In this document: piece by piece, positions 41,901-49,682 of the stretch | How the letters are laid out: every line of letters begins with the position of its first letter | How positions within the stretch are numbered: position 1 is the stretch's first letter | Origin: Caryophanales bacterium UBA5603 | Lineage (GTDB): Bacteria > Bacillota_I > Bacilli_A > Izemoplasmatales > Hujiaoplasmataceae | Length of the DNA: 64,000 bases | Direction: 5' to 3' | Assembly (NCBI GenBank): GCA_002424815.1 | Contig: DILB01000023.1 | Coordinates: forward strand, 1 to 64,000 | Made by a program: the position numbers and the translations under genes | The notes under the pieces: generated by a model | Databases searched by the model: none | What the model saw: the letters and a program-made list of their open reading frames with translations, nothing else | Told to the model about the DNA's origin: nothing

Positions 41901-44563
41901 GCCGATAAATTAATTATTAATGTCTCAAAATCGCCATAAACAAAATCTGAAAGTAAGAATTGATTGTACGCAGAATAATAAAGGGCTTCAATCGTCTCTT
42001 GATCTGTGGCAATTAAAATCTCATTACGATAGTACGAGAAAATGGTATATAGTTCTTCAAGATCCTCTTCATTTTGCAAGTACTCAGGTAAATAAATAAC
42101 ATAAATATTAAGATATTCAATCCAATTTTGACGATTCACATTCAGGCCAAGTTTTAAAATATCCAAATCAAATATTTGGGAATAATCCATTTCAAAATCA
42201 CTTAAAATATCCAGAATTTCTTCTTCTGAAGTTGCTAGATTAATAATAAGTAAATAATCATCTTTTAAATCAAGAATCAATTGATAGCTTTCATTTGTTG
42301 CATTACTATATGCGTAATTCACTTGGTTTTCAATATAATCTTCGGCATTTTCTTTGCTTAAGCGTAAATAATCAATTTCAAAAACGAAGTCACGAATATC
42401 TTGATAAATTTGAATATAAGTTTCTAATAAATCGATGGGAAGATTCAATGATTCAAGGCTGAGTAAAGACTCACTGGTTAAAATATCAAAAGCTTCACGG
42501 CTTTCAAGGGTAGCGGATGTATATTCCCAAGACGATTGATAATAAGAGACGCTTTGATTATATGTATCAATAAAATTCGCTTTTATGTCATCCATTGGCA
42601 GGATTACTTCTGCCGTCCCAACCTCACTTAAGTTAATTTCAATATGAATGACATAACTCGACATCGAAAGAAATGCGATATCAACCATTCCACTCATATC
42701 AATCGTTAGTGTGTTGGTTTCAAGATTAAGAACACAACTTAAAGTATCGTAAGCCAAATCGAACGGTAAATCTATTCCAAACTGAGAAAAAATAAGTTCA
42801 AAATAGGTAGATACAAAAGCGAGAGTCACTGGGTAATCATAAATTAAACCTTCTGCCCTTTTTACAAACAAATCGGGATTAAATAGATCAAAATTGAATC
42901 CTAAATTATATTCCGTTATACTCTTTTTAGTATCCCAATTTCCATCCTTATTGATATAAATTTCATACATTAATAAATCATTTAGTTTATTTTCACCCAA
43001 ATAATATTGATATTTTTGTATGTCTTTAGGCATGTTTATGTAATCAGGAATCAGTGTCAATCCCGTTTCGGTAAAATAGAGCAAAAAACCTCCTTCAGTC
43101 GGTGAAATTTGAGTTATTTTATTTGAATCATAAATAATCGTTGTGGATCCATTCGTAATATAAGAATTTATACTATTGGAAAGAATAAAACGATCCATCT
43201 GAAGTGTATTGAAAAAGTCTCGAACTAATCCCATATCAACTTCCCAATTAGCATAAAGATCGAGATTTCTTGTAACAGGAATGTAGTTGGTAAATTTCGT
43301 GTCGTTAACCGTCGATCCTGTCATCCATCCTGTAAATAAGTATCCACTAAATATTGGAATCGGAAGAATCATTGAATCGCCTTTTTGAATGGTTACAGAC
43401 AGTGGTTCATCTTGCGGCATAGAACCCCCATTCAGATGAAATGTCACAGTATAGTTTGGTGCTGTTGGAAATAAAGCTGAGTATTCAGTAACAACACCAT
43501 TGATAACCCAAAAGCCATTTTGATTGATTGAAATCGTTGGGGCAATGGCATCTTCGCCCTTAAGCGTTGTCAGATTTAGTAAATTTCGCCATTCGATTTC
43601 GCCAATATACTTCCATTGTAAGTATTCATTTGCGACTTGAAACATGACTTCTTGACCATCACTACCTGGTAATCCTTGAGGTCCAGTCAATGTTGTGAGC
43701 TCAATGAGGTTTTTCCAGAGGACTTCACTGGGATATTTCCACTGAATATATCCACCCGATACTTGGAATAATGCACTTTCGCCATTGGTTCCATTGGTAC
43801 CGGCTTCTCCTGTTAAAGTCGTTAAGGAAATGAGATTTGTCCACTGATCATCTTGAATGTATTTCCATTGAATATAACCACCAGATACTTGTAATTGAAC
43901 TGTTTGGCCATCACTACCAGGTAATCCTTGAGGGCCAGTTAATGTCGTGAGCTCAATGAGGTTTTTCCAGAGGACTTCACTAGGATATTTCCACTGAATA
44001 TAGCCACCCGATACTTGGAATAATGCACTTTCACCATTGGTTCCATTGGTACCGGCTTCTCCTGTTAAAGTCGTTAATGAGATGAGATTGGTCCACTCAT
44101 CTTCATTGGCATATTTCCATTGAATATACCCATCAGATACTTGTAATTGAATTTCCTGTCCGTCGGTCCCAGGTAAACCTACCGGACCAATGAGACTTAT
44201 GAGTTCAATAAGATTAGTCCAGGAAGTAGCATTAAGATATTTCCATTGGATATAGCCTTCTGAAACCTGAAGAATAACAGGTTGCCCATTTTCCCCAGGA
44301 ATTCCTTGAGGACCTTTCACAGTCTGTAACCACTCTTCATAAGTACCACTAAAAGCTTGAGCTGTTAAAGCCAATTGATAAATACCTTTAAGTTGAATCG
44401 TTAACGCCGATTCGGTCGTTGTTGTAGATATCACAGATGACGTTGTTGTCTGTGTAGAAGTCGTGTTAGTAGAGATTGGGGCTGTCGTAAATAAAGCACA
44501 TCCAAGCGTAGCGTAAAACACTAAACCGATAATAAAAACGATGAATGTTCTTCTTTTTAACAT
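38975..44563 (-). CDS. Giant surface protein with collagen-like repeats and an InlB B-type module
   Basis: The product has 1862 residues. A signal segment (6-21) ends at ATLGC, giving a possible lipid-anchored Cys22 (the lipobox is not ideal), followed by a Thr/Ser-rich stalk (26-52). Residues 94-339 hold six repeats of 42 residues, each with VS.GYIQWKY, a W-NLI segment and a collagen-like G-x-y run such as GPQGLPGSDG. Near 370-440 is a Listeria-Bacteroides (InlB B-type) repeat, with VTFHLNGGSM, GYLFTGWM and LDLYANWEV. The remaining ~1400 residues are highly acidic, tyrosine-rich and helical, with no motif I recognise; they may be strings of small helical bundles like FIVAR domains. It is probably an adhesin or cell-shape/surface-layer protein. 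It is a single-gene unit with its own terminator. Confidence 0.82.
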   Translation of the reverse strand: MLKRRTFIVFIIGLVFYATLGCALFTTAPISTNTTSTQTTTSSVISTTTTESALTIQLKGIYQLALTAQAFSGTYEEWLQTVKGPQGIPGENGQPVILQVSEGYIQWKYLNATSWTNLIELISLIGPVGLPGTDGQEIQLQVSDGYIQWKYANEDEWTNLISLTTLTGEAGTNGTNGESALFQVSGGYIQWKYPSEVLWKNLIELTTLTGPQGLPGSDGQTVQLQVSGGYIQWKYIQDDQWTNLISLTTLTGEAGTNGTNGESALFQVSGGYIQWKYPSEVLWKNLIELTTLTGPQGLPGSDGQEVMFQVANEYLQWKYIGEIEWRNLLNLTTLKGEDAIAPTISINQNGFWVINGVVTEYSALFPTAPNYTVTFHLNGGSMPQDEPLSVTIQKGDSMILPIPIFSGYLFTGWMTGSTVNDTKFTNYIPVTRNLDLYANWEVDMGLVRDFFNTLQMDRFILSNSINSYITNGSTTIIYDSNKITQISPTEGGFLLYFTETGLTLIPDYINMPKDIQKYQYYLGENKLNDLLMYEIYINKDGNWDTKKSITEYNLGFNFDLFNPDLFVKRAEGLIYDYPVTLAFVSTYFELIFSQFGIDLPFDLAYDTLSCVLNLETNTLTIDMSGMVDIAFLSMSSYVIHIEINLSEVGTAEVILPMDDIKANFIDTYNQSVSYYQSSWEYTSATLESREAFDILTSESLLSLESLNLPIDLLETYIQIYQDIRDFVFEIDYLRLSKENAEDYIENQVNYAYSNATNESYQLILDLKDDYLLIINLATSEEEILDILSDFEMDYSQIFDLDILKLGLNVNRQNWIEYLNIYVIYLPEYLQNEEDLEELYTIFSYYRNEILIATDQETIEALYYSAYNQFLLSDFVYGDFETLIINLSAAFQDYYMMNYDYAGEDFEALEILYLSLLDSLSYELSPLEILYRYNEIVYEFFAYLFPYYLPGIYTNMDIVVDRYGPFLSTENTLKLDYAYDMTLLLIESAQDINSISAFFSNFYLYAILLPQDPWKIMKVEAIDEVESILTYNTSIATLGSINLMQNIFNNFIVEIDLLTYNDTAALSTLVQETIDLININFIVDPIWVPLVEARAAAIEEFTLFYNAGKDYLINEETTDEMLYDLFMDYIDLIKISFSFDDIDYYLNLGKEALANFPGYFLPIDSIILEMSEKLAVMHSNWINEFGINDYTSLYVIDHFEENAQYSYGNPFCVFLYYEYAENLMYEELLMITSDYFYNILTDIYLYYSEIVSVSKFYDLDDLYYTYNDMLAMNTDFMQFNVLVLAFADECEILMQNEWQAVIDAGLAHLNDILNDLLVFATDDSVDMLLSIFADWSIIIQESTSEEMALRDIAWVEMILYDNFIESELKIALNRKKIELIESITFITNQAILVQDDPIYMDAIVSYRDSVISMIEAMASYDDIEAMEEEVYILSATQLDYPYFELLDTIKEQMVDEIDALIEWGLLTLPDLSADTYLYYDIAIANILDQLDIPHLLVVTAYEISQLKNFIKGDMKQFILDYLEMNYLFFENLVNDRDVSKLNDFYSITHKIISSDFVPDFPLYYVNHFIRCMAFIEIDYLKPERENIMDYLDGLYLTLAYNATEMSISDMLLILEEGYLLIQEVETYDELLMVQADIIANLNFYYVEDPYIVEYRAMQIEYQTRLDLIMDYIYFYTSSNLGIDDALNICSYYKTEINSLDPRIESMIYITIFYEDAIELLKTTTFDWILSLSSIIEELLNEFEYMYLDAIYYLDSNAYLVEDEYLYRQETIELSVDIFDVFVYYLEAVKEFYVYVLDTIIYVTLIEIQADMIEYQSLVDVESLLILEEYYYDAVIGINDSDDWYYPGYYLELFTLNAQTLLVE
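43547..44284 (-). repeat. Six tandem 126-bp coding repeats
   Basis: The repeats encode alternating A and B versions of a 42-residue unit. Units 3 and 5 encode identical protein and units 2 and 4 are close, so a two-unit block (252 bp) was duplicated. The DNA of units 3 and 5 is nearly identical (for instance around 43690-43800 and 43930-44040), which points to a recent duplication. Confidence 0.9.
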
Positions 44564-44718
44564 AAAAAAAGCATTTCCTTTCTTCGCTCTAGTACTATTG
44601 ACTGAGCGATAATAATCTCTATAGGTACATAATAAACTGTATTGATTGTCACATCAATAAAGATTATGAAATAATAATAATAAAAGTATGATTAATAATA
44701 ACGTTTCTTTTAATTTAA

Positions 44719-44758
44719 TCAAAAAACCATCGAACCCTAAATTGGTTTCGATGGTTTA
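44719..44758 (-). terminator. Terminator after the cupin gene
   Basis: AACCATCGAA pairs with TTCGATGGTT and on the minus strand is followed by TTTT. Confidence 0.82.
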
Positions 44759-44780
44759 ATTAAATAATTAAATAATCAAA

Positions 44781-45128
44781 TTAATATTGATGTCCCTCTT
44801 TTGGAACAATACAAATAAATCTTAATATTTGATTGCCTGCGTTTTGAAATTGATGCAAAGCATTCGCTGGTACATAAGCATAGGAACCTGGTGATAGATT
44901 CTGATTAGTTCCGTTAATCATTAATACACCTTCTCCTTCAATAATGTAATTAATATGCGGCCAAGGATGACTATGTTTGGGTGTATAACCTGCTTTTTCA
45001 ACTTCTATCATTCGCATGACATGACTGTCCCAGCCTTCTTGAGGAGAAACTAAAACTTTCATTGAAGCATCTTTTGCCTCAGAGTGTTTGATTGAAATAG
45101 AATGAAGCTCGTTGATATGTCCGATCAT
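44781..45128 (-). CDS. Small cupin-domain protein
   Basis: The 115-residue single-domain cupin has KHSHPWPHINYIIEGEGVLMING near residue 56, a metal-binding His/Glu motif in the first strand pair, and SPGSYAYVPANALHQFQNAG near 85. Metabolic or sensing role unknown. The ATG at 45128 has GGAGG 7 bases upstream; the longer frame to 45173 has no site. It diverges from the aldo/keto reductase gene. Confidence 0.85.
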   Translation of the reverse strand: MIGHINELHSISIKHSEAKDASMKVLVSPQEGWDSHVMRMIEVEKAGYTPKHSHPWPHINYIIEGEGVLMINGTNQNLSPGSYAYVPANALHQFQNAGNQILRFICIVPKEGHQY

Positions 45129-45237
45129 AAATACCTCCAAGATATTCTTTATAATCTTATTATACACTAGCATTGAAACAATAAAAAGTAATCCGCGTTA
45201 GATCCGAACAATTCAATAACGAAATCCATCAACCTTA

Positions 45238-45266
45238 TTGCCAATTGTTTCAGTAAATACTAAAAT
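45238..45266 (+). promoter_or_regulatory. Promoter of the aldo/keto reductase unit
   Basis: TTGCCA (45238-45243) and TAAAAT (45261-45266) are 17 bases apart, 45 bases before the start codon. Confidence 0.6.
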
Positions 45267-45311
45267 AGTAACATCTTGTTAGTTAAAATCATTAATATCA
45301 GGAGGGTCATT

Positions 45312-46325
45312 ATGAAATATCGAAAATTCGGTCAAACGGATATCCAGTTATCAGCAATCGGTTTAGGATGCATGGGTATGAGTTTTGCCTACGGTACTCC
45401 CGACAACCAAGAAAGTCTTATGACGCTTCAAGAATCATTAAAACTGGGAATTAATTTTTGGGATACGGCTGACATTTACGGACAAGGCGCCAATGAAGTA
45501 TTGTTATCGCAAATGCTAAAACAACATCGCGATAAAATTTTCTTAGCAACGAAAATTGGTTTTAGGCCAAAAGTATCAAATCCTGGATCGCCAATATCTA
45601 CTGAGATGATTGTCGATGGATCGAAAGAATATATTAAAAATGCTATTAATGCCTCTTTAAAAAGACTTGACATCGATAAAATTGATTTATTATATCTTCA
45701 TCGCGTCGACCCTTTTGTGCCGATTGAAGAAAGTATTCTTGCGATGTCAGAATTTGTTAAAGCAGGTAAAGTATCATATTTAGGCTTAAGTGAATGCTCA
45801 ACGGAAGATTTATTACGAGCCAATGCTGTTTGGCCCATTGCAGCTGTACAAAGTGAATATTCAATTTTATCAAGAGATGTCGAGAAGGGAATTTTGCCTC
45901 TAACGAAAGAATTAGGTATGGCTTTTATTCCATTTGCCCCTCTGAGTCGTGGATTATTGACTAATAAACTCGATGTGACTCACCTTGATAAAACCGATTT
46001 CCGTTCACGACTTCCGCGTTACAATGGCGAATATTATGAAAACAATGAAAAAATAGCTGATGAATTTGCTCAACTAGCCAGTCAATTGAAAGTTACTCCG
46101 GCACAACTGGCCATCGCTTGGGTTCTTTCAAGAGGAGAAAACATTATTCCGATTCCCGGAACTAAAAAACGGCAATATCTGAGAGAAAATTGTGGTGCAG
46201 TGGATATCATATTATCATCTGAAAATATCGATTCGATTGAAGAAATTATCAAAAGACACCCCAATATTGGGCCAAGATATTCACCAAGAGAATCAAACTT
46301 TATTAATAAAATTAAAACCGATTAA
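45312..46325 (+). CDS. Aldo/keto reductase
   Basis: The 337-residue NADPH-dependent oxidoreductase is of the AKR fold. GLGCMGMSFAYG near residue 17, WDTADIYGQGANE with catalytic Asp and Tyr near 52-57, FLATKIGF with Lys near 79, and LLYLHRVDP with His near 122 form the tetrad. PIPGTKKRQYLREN near 280 binds the cofactor. It resembles the YajO/AKR13 type; the natural substrate is unknown. GGAGG precedes the ATG at 45312. It heads a three-gene unit with thpR and an acetyltransferase. Confidence 0.92.
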   Translation: MKYRKFGQTDIQLSAIGLGCMGMSFAYGTPDNQESLMTLQESLKLGINFWDTADIYGQGANEVLLSQMLKQHRDKIFLATKIGFRPKVSNPGSPISTEMIVDGSKEYIKNAINASLKRLDIDKIDLLYLHRVDPFVPIEESILAMSEFVKAGKVSYLGLSECSTEDLLRANAVWPIAAVQSEYSILSRDVEKGILPLTKELGMAFIPFAPLSRGLLTNKLDVTHLDKTDFRSRLPRYNGEYYENNEKIADEFAQLASQLKVTPAQLAIAWVLSRGENIIPIPGTKKRQYLRENCGAVDIILSSENIDSIEEIIKRHPNIGPRYSPRESNFINKIKTD

Positions 46326-46362
46326 TTTCAATTGATTTTTATTCTTGACTGTAGGTGATAAA

Positions 46363-46908
46363 ATGCGTCTATTCATCGGTTTAATGCTTTCTTTAGAAAC
46401 TCGAAAAGCCCTTGAAAAAGTTCAAACTATAGCTCTTAATAATGCTTTTTCGAAAAATCCTACCCTTCTCGATAATTTTCACTTAACATTATGTTTTTTA
46501 GGCGATACTGCCATTGAATCAATTGATCAGATTGTCAAATCAATCGAAAGTGCGATTCAATCGTTTCATTCATTCAGGATTGAAATTTCACAAATTGGTT
46601 CATTTCAAAAAGGACAAGAATATATTGTTTTTGCTAATATCGTGAAAGGACACAAGATATTAGTAGATCTTTCAGAAAGAATTAGACAGACGATTGCTTC
46701 TATTCCTCTGCCTTATGTCGAAGATGAATTCGTTCCTCATATTACGCTCGCAAGACGTGTCCGTTTTCCGCATATCAATATGATTGAATTGCCTAACTTT
46801 GAGGTAATTCATGAAGATATCAATAACATCGTTCTTTTTGAAAGCACAAGAATTCATAATACGTTGACATACTTACCGATCAAAATTATACCATTAAATC
46901 AATTTTAA
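46363..46908 (+). CDS. thpR: RNA 2',3'-cyclic phosphodiesterase (LigT/ThpR)
   Basis: The 181-residue 2H-phosphoesterase has both His-x-Thr motifs: FHLTLCFLGD near residue 43 and VPHITLARR near residue 126. It opens 2',3'-cyclic phosphates on RNA ends. The ATG at 46363 with AGGTGAT upstream is preferred over a TTG 18 bases earlier. It lies 37 bases after the reductase gene. Confidence 0.92.
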   Translation: MRLFIGLMLSLETRKALEKVQTIALNNAFSKNPTLLDNFHLTLCFLGDTAIESIDQIVKSIESAIQSFHSFRIEISQIGSFQKGQEYIVFANIVKGHKILVDLSERIRQTIASIPLPYVEDEFVPHITLARRVRFPHINMIELPNFEVIHEDINNIVLFESTRIHNTLTYLPIKIIPLNQF

Positions 46909-46921
46909 ATAGGAGCCCGTC

Positions 46922-47434
46922 ATGGTTAAAACATACTTAACACCGATTCAAGACTTTACCATCCGTTTTGCGACAAAGGAAGATATCCCAATAATTTTTC
47001 ATTTTATTCAATCTTTAGCAAAATATGAAAAAATGGCTGATAAAGTCATTGCCACAGAAGAAAAACTGAGTAAAACATTGTTTGAAAATCATCAGGCCGA
47101 AGTGCTTTTAGCTTTTGAAAAAGATGTGCCAGTAGGTTTCGCCTTGTTTTACACAAGTTACTCTACATTTTTAGCTAGTGGCAATTTGTTTTTAGAAGAT
47201 TTATTTATTGAAGAAAAATTTCGCCATAAAGGCTATGGAAGATTATTAATAACATGTCTGGCCGTGATTGCAAAAGAACGTCAATATCACCGAATTGACT
47301 GGTGGTGTTTGGACTGGAATTTGCCTTCAATCGGTTTTTATCAACGTATGGGCGCAAAGCCGTTAAAAGAATGGCTAATTTTCCGATTGGAAGGCGAATC
47401 TATTGTAAATTTAGCCAACGAAATGACAAATTAA
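46922..47434 (+). CDS. GNAT acetyltransferase (spermidine/diamine acetyltransferase-like)
   Basis: The 170-residue GNAT protein starts IRFATKEDIPIIFHFI. FLEDLFIEEKFRHKGYGRLLI near residue 98 is the acetyl-CoA-binding motif A, and WWCLDWNLPSIGFYQRMGA near 127 is motif B. The overall pattern resembles the SSAT/diamine acetyltransferase group. The acceptor is not proven. AGGAG precedes the ATG, 13 bases after thpR. Confidence 0.9.
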   Translation: MVKTYLTPIQDFTIRFATKEDIPIIFHFIQSLAKYEKMADKVIATEEKLSKTLFENHQAEVLLAFEKDVPVGFALFYTSYSTFLASGNLFLEDLFIEEKFRHKGYGRLLITCLAVIAKERQYHRIDWWCLDWNLPSIGFYQRMGAKPLKEWLIFRLEGESIVNLANEMTN

Positions 47435-47480
47435 ATAATAATTATTTTTTTTATAATTTCATTATTTTTTTATTCATTCA

Positions 47481-47509
47481 TTGACTACCGATGGTCTCAG
47501 ATTTATAAT
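47481..47509 (+). promoter_or_regulatory. Strong promoter of the 47532 gene
   Basis: TTGACT (47481-47486) and a perfect TATAAT (47504-47509) lie 17 bases apart. The leader is only about 16 bases and has no room for a riboswitch. Confidence 0.8.
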
Positions 47510-47531
47510 GTATCCTAGAGGGAGGGATGTT

Positions 47532-48407
47532 ATGAAATTTTTTATTAAGTCTTTGACCATCTTATTATTTGCATTATTCATATTTTCAGTTTCAAAAGGG
47601 GTTCAGGCATGGTTTTCTATCAATCGTCAGACAACTGTTACGGTTGAAGGATTCACAGATCCTTATTGGATTGATATTCTATTTGACTGCGACGAAGTGA
47701 CAATGTTATCCAATGCTGATCTTGAAAATCGACTCCCTACTTCATATCATTCTTTACAATACATCAACGCCCTCAATGGTTACATTGATGAAGAAGGTTA
47801 TGCTTCACTTCGATTATACGGACCTAAAGATCGTTACTTTCAACAACTTCCCAACGATAGTATTACTGTGGGTTATTATTTAGATGGCGAAATTTCCTTA
47901 AAAATTGCGATTGTATTATCAGATGGGGGTTTATTTGTTTCTCCTTCATTTATTGCTACCAAATTTTACACAAATATAAAATATGATGCTTTTTCACTGG
48001 ACATTGAAGAAGCTGATCAAATCGGTTTTAGTTTTCCTTATGAAGTCCGTCTCATCGATAAAATCTTAGATGTGATTCCCTTAACTATTTTGGGACCGAT
48101 AGGTTTAATATTAGGCAGTTTATTTATTCTATATTTGATTGGATATCGTGACAAGCGTATTTTAATAAGAATTAGTGCGATTAATTTTACGGTTGTGGCC
48201 CTCCTGAGTGGGTTATTCATTTTGGTTGAAATCTTGGGATCAAGTCTGTACCCATTTGCCGTGCTATCAATTGTATCTGTGATAACCGTCTTTGAGTCAA
48301 TGTATTTGGCACATTTTCTTCGAAACGATCATCCTGCCAAAATTATGGTTTATGTCTTTATCATTAATATTGCTTTTATCATCACGACAGTTCATATTCA
48401 CCTTTGA
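47532..48407 (+). CDS. Membrane protein with SipW-substrate-like N-terminus
   Basis: The 291-residue protein has an N-terminal hydrophobic segment (4-20) followed by GVQAWFSINRQTTV, similar to the AWWD/AWFS segment after SipW-type signals. An extracellular domain of about 170 residues follows, then four or five C-terminal membrane helices from about residue 185. GGAGGG lies 6 bases before the ATG at 47532; the longer frame begins inside the promoter. I do not recognise the family. It could be the membrane base or partner of the secreted matrix proteins at 27128-31259, but that rests only on the shared N-terminal pattern. Confidence 0.72.
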   Translation: MKFFIKSLTILLFALFIFSVSKGVQAWFSINRQTTVTVEGFTDPYWIDILFDCDEVTMLSNADLENRLPTSYHSLQYINALNGYIDEEGYASLRLYGPKDRYFQQLPNDSITVGYYLDGEISLKIAIVLSDGGLFVSPSFIATKFYTNIKYDAFSLDIEEADQIGFSFPYEVRLIDKILDVIPLTILGPIGLILGSLFILYLIGYRDKRILIRISAINFTVVALLSGLFILVEILGSSLYPFAVLSIVSVITVFESMYLAHFLRNDHPAKIMVYVFIINIAFIITTVHIHL

Positions 48408-48419
48408 AAAATAACAAAA

Positions 48420-48450
48420 CAAAAACGCGAGGATTATCGCGTTTTTTTTA
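48420..48450. terminator. Bidirectional terminator
   Basis: AACGCGA pairs with TCGCGTT, followed by TTTTTT on the plus strand and TTTTTGTTTT on the minus strand, between converging genes. Confidence 0.88.
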
Positions 48451-48535
48451 AGAATAATCATAATATATTCGAATGGAAAAGCTCTGAATATAGCCGTTAT
48501 ACCTAACTAATATTAATGAATAAAAATAAGATTTA

Positions 48536-48955
48536 TTACCAAATAGTGGGTTTGATTGAATGAATATCACGCATAATTATCCACTTATTCATCGGAAATT
48601 GAATTAAGAATGAGAGTGTCATATTCACATTTTTAATCAAAAATTCGCCCCATTTAATTCCTACAAGTGCAATAACTGGTTGTCGTACAATGGTTGGTAT
48701 CCATATTTGGAAAAACAAGACAATCAAAACCATTAAAAAATACATTATTCCACTATAAATAATATTGTTTGTTGCTTTGAAGGTCGCCTTTCTTTGAATG
48801 AAAAAATTAAATGTTTGTGAAATAATAAAAGATAATGTAAAAGCACCTATATCAACAACGGTTGTGACCATTGAAAATAATAAGAAGAGGATAAATTGTC
48901 CAAACGTTTTGTTTTTATGGTTTGATAAGTCATTATTCAATACTTTTTCTTTCAT
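48536..48955 (-). CDS. GtrA-like membrane protein, internally shortened
   Basis: The 139-residue protein has about four membrane helices. FGQFILFLLFSMVTTVVDIGAFTL resembles the first GtrA helix, and ISQTFNFFIQRKATFKA matches the conserved FxxNrkxxF turn. In GtrA proteins a second helix normally lies between these; here they are almost directly joined, so about 20 residues appear to be missing. GtrA-like proteins are linked to flipping lipid-linked sugars. The ATG at 48955 has CGGAG 9 bases upstream; the longer frame to 48976 has no site. The family call is moderate. Confidence 0.62.
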   Translation of the reverse strand: MKEKVLNNDLSNHKNKTFGQFILFLLFSMVTTVVDIGAFTLSFIISQTFNFFIQRKATFKATNNIIYSGIMYFLMVLIVLFFQIWIPTIVRQPVIALVGIKWGEFLIKNVNMTLSFLIQFPMNKWIIMRDIHSIKPTIW

Positions 48956-49206
48956 AGTGTTATGCTCCGATTTCATTAAGGTTGAATTGATAATAATTCT
49001 CCGACTTATTCTTTTGTACTAATTAATATCTATTATACTAAATAATAATATCGCCATAAACATATAAATTTAGATCCTAAAATGACTAAACAATCTAAAA
49101 AATTATGAACCATCATTTTTGATTATTAAAACTCATGATATCCCCTTGTAAAAATGAATAAATGTTTTATAATAAAAAATAGAATAAACAATTGGGAGGT
49201 TTTATA

Positions 49207-49506
49207 ATGAAGAAATTTTGGAATGTATTAGGTCAAATTCTTGGCTTTCTGACCATCGTATTATACGCTTTTCTATACACGGACGCGCAGTTTTCTTTTG
49301 GAATTCCTGCTGAAATTATGGGCTATTTAGTCTTAGCACAACAATTCGCGGCTTTAGCCGTCGCTGCAATCGTTGGAATGGAATTTGTTTCTGGAAAAAA
49401 ACTATTTGCTTTTATTTATATTTTGATTTTAGCAATTGTCGTGATTTTTATGTTTTTCCCAACACTCGGCGATTCAATCGTCTCAATTCTAAATACCGTA
49501 ATATAA
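49207..49506 (+). CDS. Small three-helix membrane protein, unknown
   Basis: The 99-residue protein has three hydrophobic segments (about 4-22, 35-55 and 65-85). I do not recognise the family. GGGAGG lies 7 bases before the ATG at 49207, and a terminator follows, so it looks like a real single-gene unit. Function cannot be inferred. Confidence 0.7.
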   Translation: MKKFWNVLGQILGFLTIVLYAFLYTDAQFSFGIPAEIMGYLVLAQQFAALAVAAIVGMEFVSGKKLFAFIYILILAIVVIFMFFPTLGDSIVSILNTVI

Positions 49507-49550
49507 ATCAGCAAAAATATACGAATTAAGTTTAAGTAGTCTTGTATTAA

Positions 49551-49602
49551 AAAAACCCTGTTATTGGCAATGACCATTTGTTTGCCAGCGCAGGGTTTTT
49601 TG
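49551..49602. terminator. Bidirectional terminator
   Basis: AACCCTG and CAGGGTT form the base with inner TTGGCAA and TTGCCA arms; T-runs follow on both strands, between converging genes. Confidence 0.82.
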
Positions 49603-49682
49603 TTGGAATCAGTATAAATAAATTGTCTTTTTGGAAACCATTAATATATAAATAGAATCAAAAACATGATTTTTTTATTGAG

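Noticed and set aside
43547..44284. Regular ~126-bp DNA repeats that could suggest a CRISPR array
   Set aside because: The repeats are in frame inside a long coding sequence, encode 42-residue protein repeats and have no unique spacers.
49207..49506. The small membrane protein as a holin
   Set aside because: There are no phage genes nearby and three helices alone do not support that call.
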